DNA from: an uncultured Erysipelotrichaceae bacterium
Lineage (GTDB): Bacteria > Bacillota_I > Bacilli_A > Erysipelotrichales > Erysipelotrichaceae
Length of the DNA stretch: 7,076 nucleotides
Direction of reading: 5' to 3'
Assembly (NCBI GenBank): GCA_937893225.1
Contig: CALBJM010000126.1
Location: forward strand, 1 to 7,076
Numbering within the stretch: position 1 is the stretch's first letter; every line of letters begins with the position of its first letter. The notes under the pieces are model-generated. The model saw nothing but the letters and a program-made list of their open reading frames with translations, ran no database searches and had not been told where the DNA came from. Positions 5,938-7,076 of this stretch are shown piece by piece. Position numbers and translations under genes: made by a program.

Positions 5938-6714
5938 TCATAACAATTCTTCATATATTCGCAAATCTTCATCTTGGAACACATTAAATATAACTTGTTT
6001 TATGCAACTATTTTTATTCAGATATTGTTTTATTGTAGTCGTAGCAATTTTAGCAGCTTGCTCTTGTGGAAAAGCAAATACCCCAGTAGATAAACAACAA
6101 AACGCAATTGATTCCACACCTGTTTCTTCAGCAAGTTTTAAACACGCTCTATAGCAACGTGCAAGCAAATCTTCATCTTCTTTTGTTACGATGGATTGAA
6201 CAATAGGTCCTACCGTATGCAAAATATATTTGGCTGGTAAATTGTAACCAGGTGTTATTTTTGCTTGTCCTACTTCTTCTTCGTGCCCTTGCTTTTTCAT
6301 AATTTCATACATCTTCAACCGTAACTCTATACCTGCATATGTATGAATAGAATTATCAATGCACGCATGCATTGGCGAAAAACACCCTAACATTTGTGAG
6401 TTGCATGCATCTACGATTGCATCACAACGAAGTGTTGTTATATCACCTTGCCAAATATATAACCGTGGATCAGATTGCACAGGTTTTAAGTCCGTAACAT
6501 CTGTAATTCCACGTTCCTTGCTTCGCTCTTTCAGATATGCATCCTGAATTTCCAAAAATGTATCACTGATTGGTCTTGGTGGTCTAACATTCATAAGAGA
6601 GCGCAACAAATTTTCTTGTTCTTTCTTATCCAATGGAATTTGATAACCACCAAATCGAATTTTTTCTTTTAAAAGATACTTGATCAAATATTCTCTTCTT
6701 TCATCCTGCTTCAT
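5938..6714 (-). CDS. Zinc-type macrodomain protein-ADP-ribose hydrolase
   Basis: The product removes ADP-ribose from protein side chains and is the eraser partner of the sirtuin gene just upstream. The 258-residue protein has a helical N-terminal extension (1-80) typical of the zinc-containing macrodomains found with SirTM. The macrodomain includes WQGDIT (88-93), DAIVDACNSQMLGCFSPMHACIDNSIHTYAG (98-128), LHTVGP (165-170) and LSTGVFAFP (208-216). C111, H116 and C118 sit in the GCFxPxHxCIDN block that holds the catalytic zinc in this subfamily. One oddity is DACN (102-105), where most macrodomains have NAAN. An in-frame ATG at 6762 would add 16 residues, but I chose 6714: it has GGAAAGG about eight bases upstream, forms an ATGA overlap with the sirtuin stop, and begins MKQDERREYL like relatives. 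The overlap implies translational coupling. No strong terminator follows, only a weak imperfect hairpin around 5905-5930. Confidence 0.94.
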   Translation of the reverse strand: MKQDERREYLIKYLLKEKIRFGGYQIPLDKKEQENLLRSLMNVRPPRPISDTFLEIQDAYLKERSKERGITDVTDLKPVQSDPRLYIWQGDITTLRCDAIVDACNSQMLGCFSPMHACIDNSIHTYAGIELRLKMYEIMKKQGHEEEVGQAKITPGYNLPAKYILHTVGPIVQSIVTKEDEDLLARCYRACLKLAEETGVESIAFCCLSTGVFAFPQEQAAKIATTTIKQYLNKNSCIKQVIFNVFQDEDLRIYEELL

Positions 6715-7076
6715 CTTATAAGCCTTTCCATATCTGTGATTGCTTTTCGCATATCCCCACAAATACCAATTGCACGTTTGTCAGAGTTTTTAGGAACAAC
6801 AGCTTCGTCCATATTCAATCTTATCAAACTATACGATGGATTTTCTCGTAACATTTTTTCAAAAGGAAAACGAATGATTATTGGTGTGTTAAATCCAACA
6901 CCAAGTTCTAATAGCACAACTTTTTTATCTTTGTTCTGTGCCAAAAAATCTGCATACCTATCTGCAGCCTCATGCCAAGCTTCATCTTCCACAAAATAGT
7001 TATCGCAACGAAGATGCATTTCCATTTTTTCACCCATTAAGGCGGCCTTTCTCCCGCCTTCACAAACCAGTAATGA
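6711..7076 (-). CDS. SirTM-type (macrodomain-linked, class M) sirtuin, C-terminal part
   Basis: The frame is open to the right edge, so only the last 121 codons or so are present. An ATG at 7037 gives a 108-residue product but is most likely internal. The visible part has MHLRCDNYFVEDEAWHEAADRYADFL, then VVLLELGVGFNTPIIIRFPFEKML and the C-terminal AIGICGDM, the signature of the sirtuins encoded with zinc macrodomains. Known members transfer ADP-ribose from NAD to a lipoylated GcvH-like carrier protein in a response linked to oxidative stress. The carrier and lipoate ligase genes of the known operon are not in this window and may lie beyond its right end. The stop overlaps the macrodomain start (ATGA). 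The segment just before MHLR reads CEGGRKAALMGEKM, where relatives normally have a CPxCG zinc-ribbon pair, so one zinc cysteine may be missing. The NAD-binding catalytic core lies outside the window. Confidence 0.9.
   Translation of the reverse strand, partial: SLLVCEGGRKAALMGEKMEMHLRCDNYFVEDEAWHEAADRYADFLAQNKDKKVVLLELGVGFNTPIIIRFPFEKMLRENPSYSLIRLNMDEAVVPKNSDKRAIGICGDMRKAITDMERLIR
7039..7060. repeat. GC-rich inverted repeat inside the sirtuin frame
   Basis: AAGGCGG (7039-7045) and CCGCCTT (7054-7060) form a perfect 7-bp stem with an 8-base loop. The block is much richer in G and C than the surrounding sequence and encodes residues of the CEGGRKAALMGEKM segment with codons (GGC, GGG, GCC) that are rare elsewhere in this window. 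No T-run follows on either strand, so it is not an ordinary terminator. Confidence 0.6.

Noticed and set aside
6715..6762. Longer start for the macrodomain protein
   Set aside because: The additional 16 residues overlap the sirtuin gene and are not family-like. The ATG at 6714 has GGAAAGG upstream and an ATGA overlap with the sirtuin stop.

Overview
The window is AT-rich, with A/T-ending codons, short spacers, simple hairpin-plus-U-run terminators and purine-rich ribosome binding sites. This fits a low-GC Firmicute. The gene set (TmcAL, a YusI-like ArsC-family protein, a methionine gamma-lyase-like protein, EF-P, and a macrodomain-linked sirtuin) suggests a gut or oral Erysipelotrichia-like bacterium, but that placement is inference. 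No mobile element, CRISPR array, tRNA or rRNA was found.

Left part (1-3180): the 3' end of an unrecognised gene (+) ends at a strong terminator. It is followed by tmcAL (+), a YusI-like thioredoxin-fold protein (-, convergent with tmcAL) and a PLP-dependent methionine gamma-lyase-like protein (+, divergent from the YusI-like gene). Each convergent gene pair shares a perfect inverted repeat that contains stop codons.

Middle (3142-4579): on the minus strand, efp has a textbook promoter and its own intrinsic terminator. A FabG-like short-chain dehydrogenase starts only a few bases after that terminator and has no visible Shine-Dalgarno sequence, so it depends on read-through, reinitiation or a weak promoter.

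Right part (4580-7076), the most interesting: on the minus strand, in transcription order, lie the C-terminal part of a macrodomain-linked sirtuin (SirTM/class M; its 5' end is outside the window), a zinc-type macrodomain ADP-ribosyl hydrolase overlapping it by ATGA, and a PnuC-type transporter. The transporter has an extra N-terminal unit of one membrane helix, an acidic external domain of about 100 residues resembling DUF3592, and a second helix. The first two genes form the known writer/eraser pair of reversible protein ADP-ribosylation. The transporter would import an NAD precursor, the raw material for the sirtuin's co-substrate. Such a writer, eraser and supply grouping is plausible but unproven: the transporter has its own predicted promoter. 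The visible part of the sirtuin also has an odd GC-rich palindrome where the second zinc-ribbon cysteine pair is normally found.

No gene-free stretch exceeds 300 bases. The longest intergenic gap is about 130 bases, between the macrodomain gene and the transporter, and holds a promoter and a near-tandem repeat.
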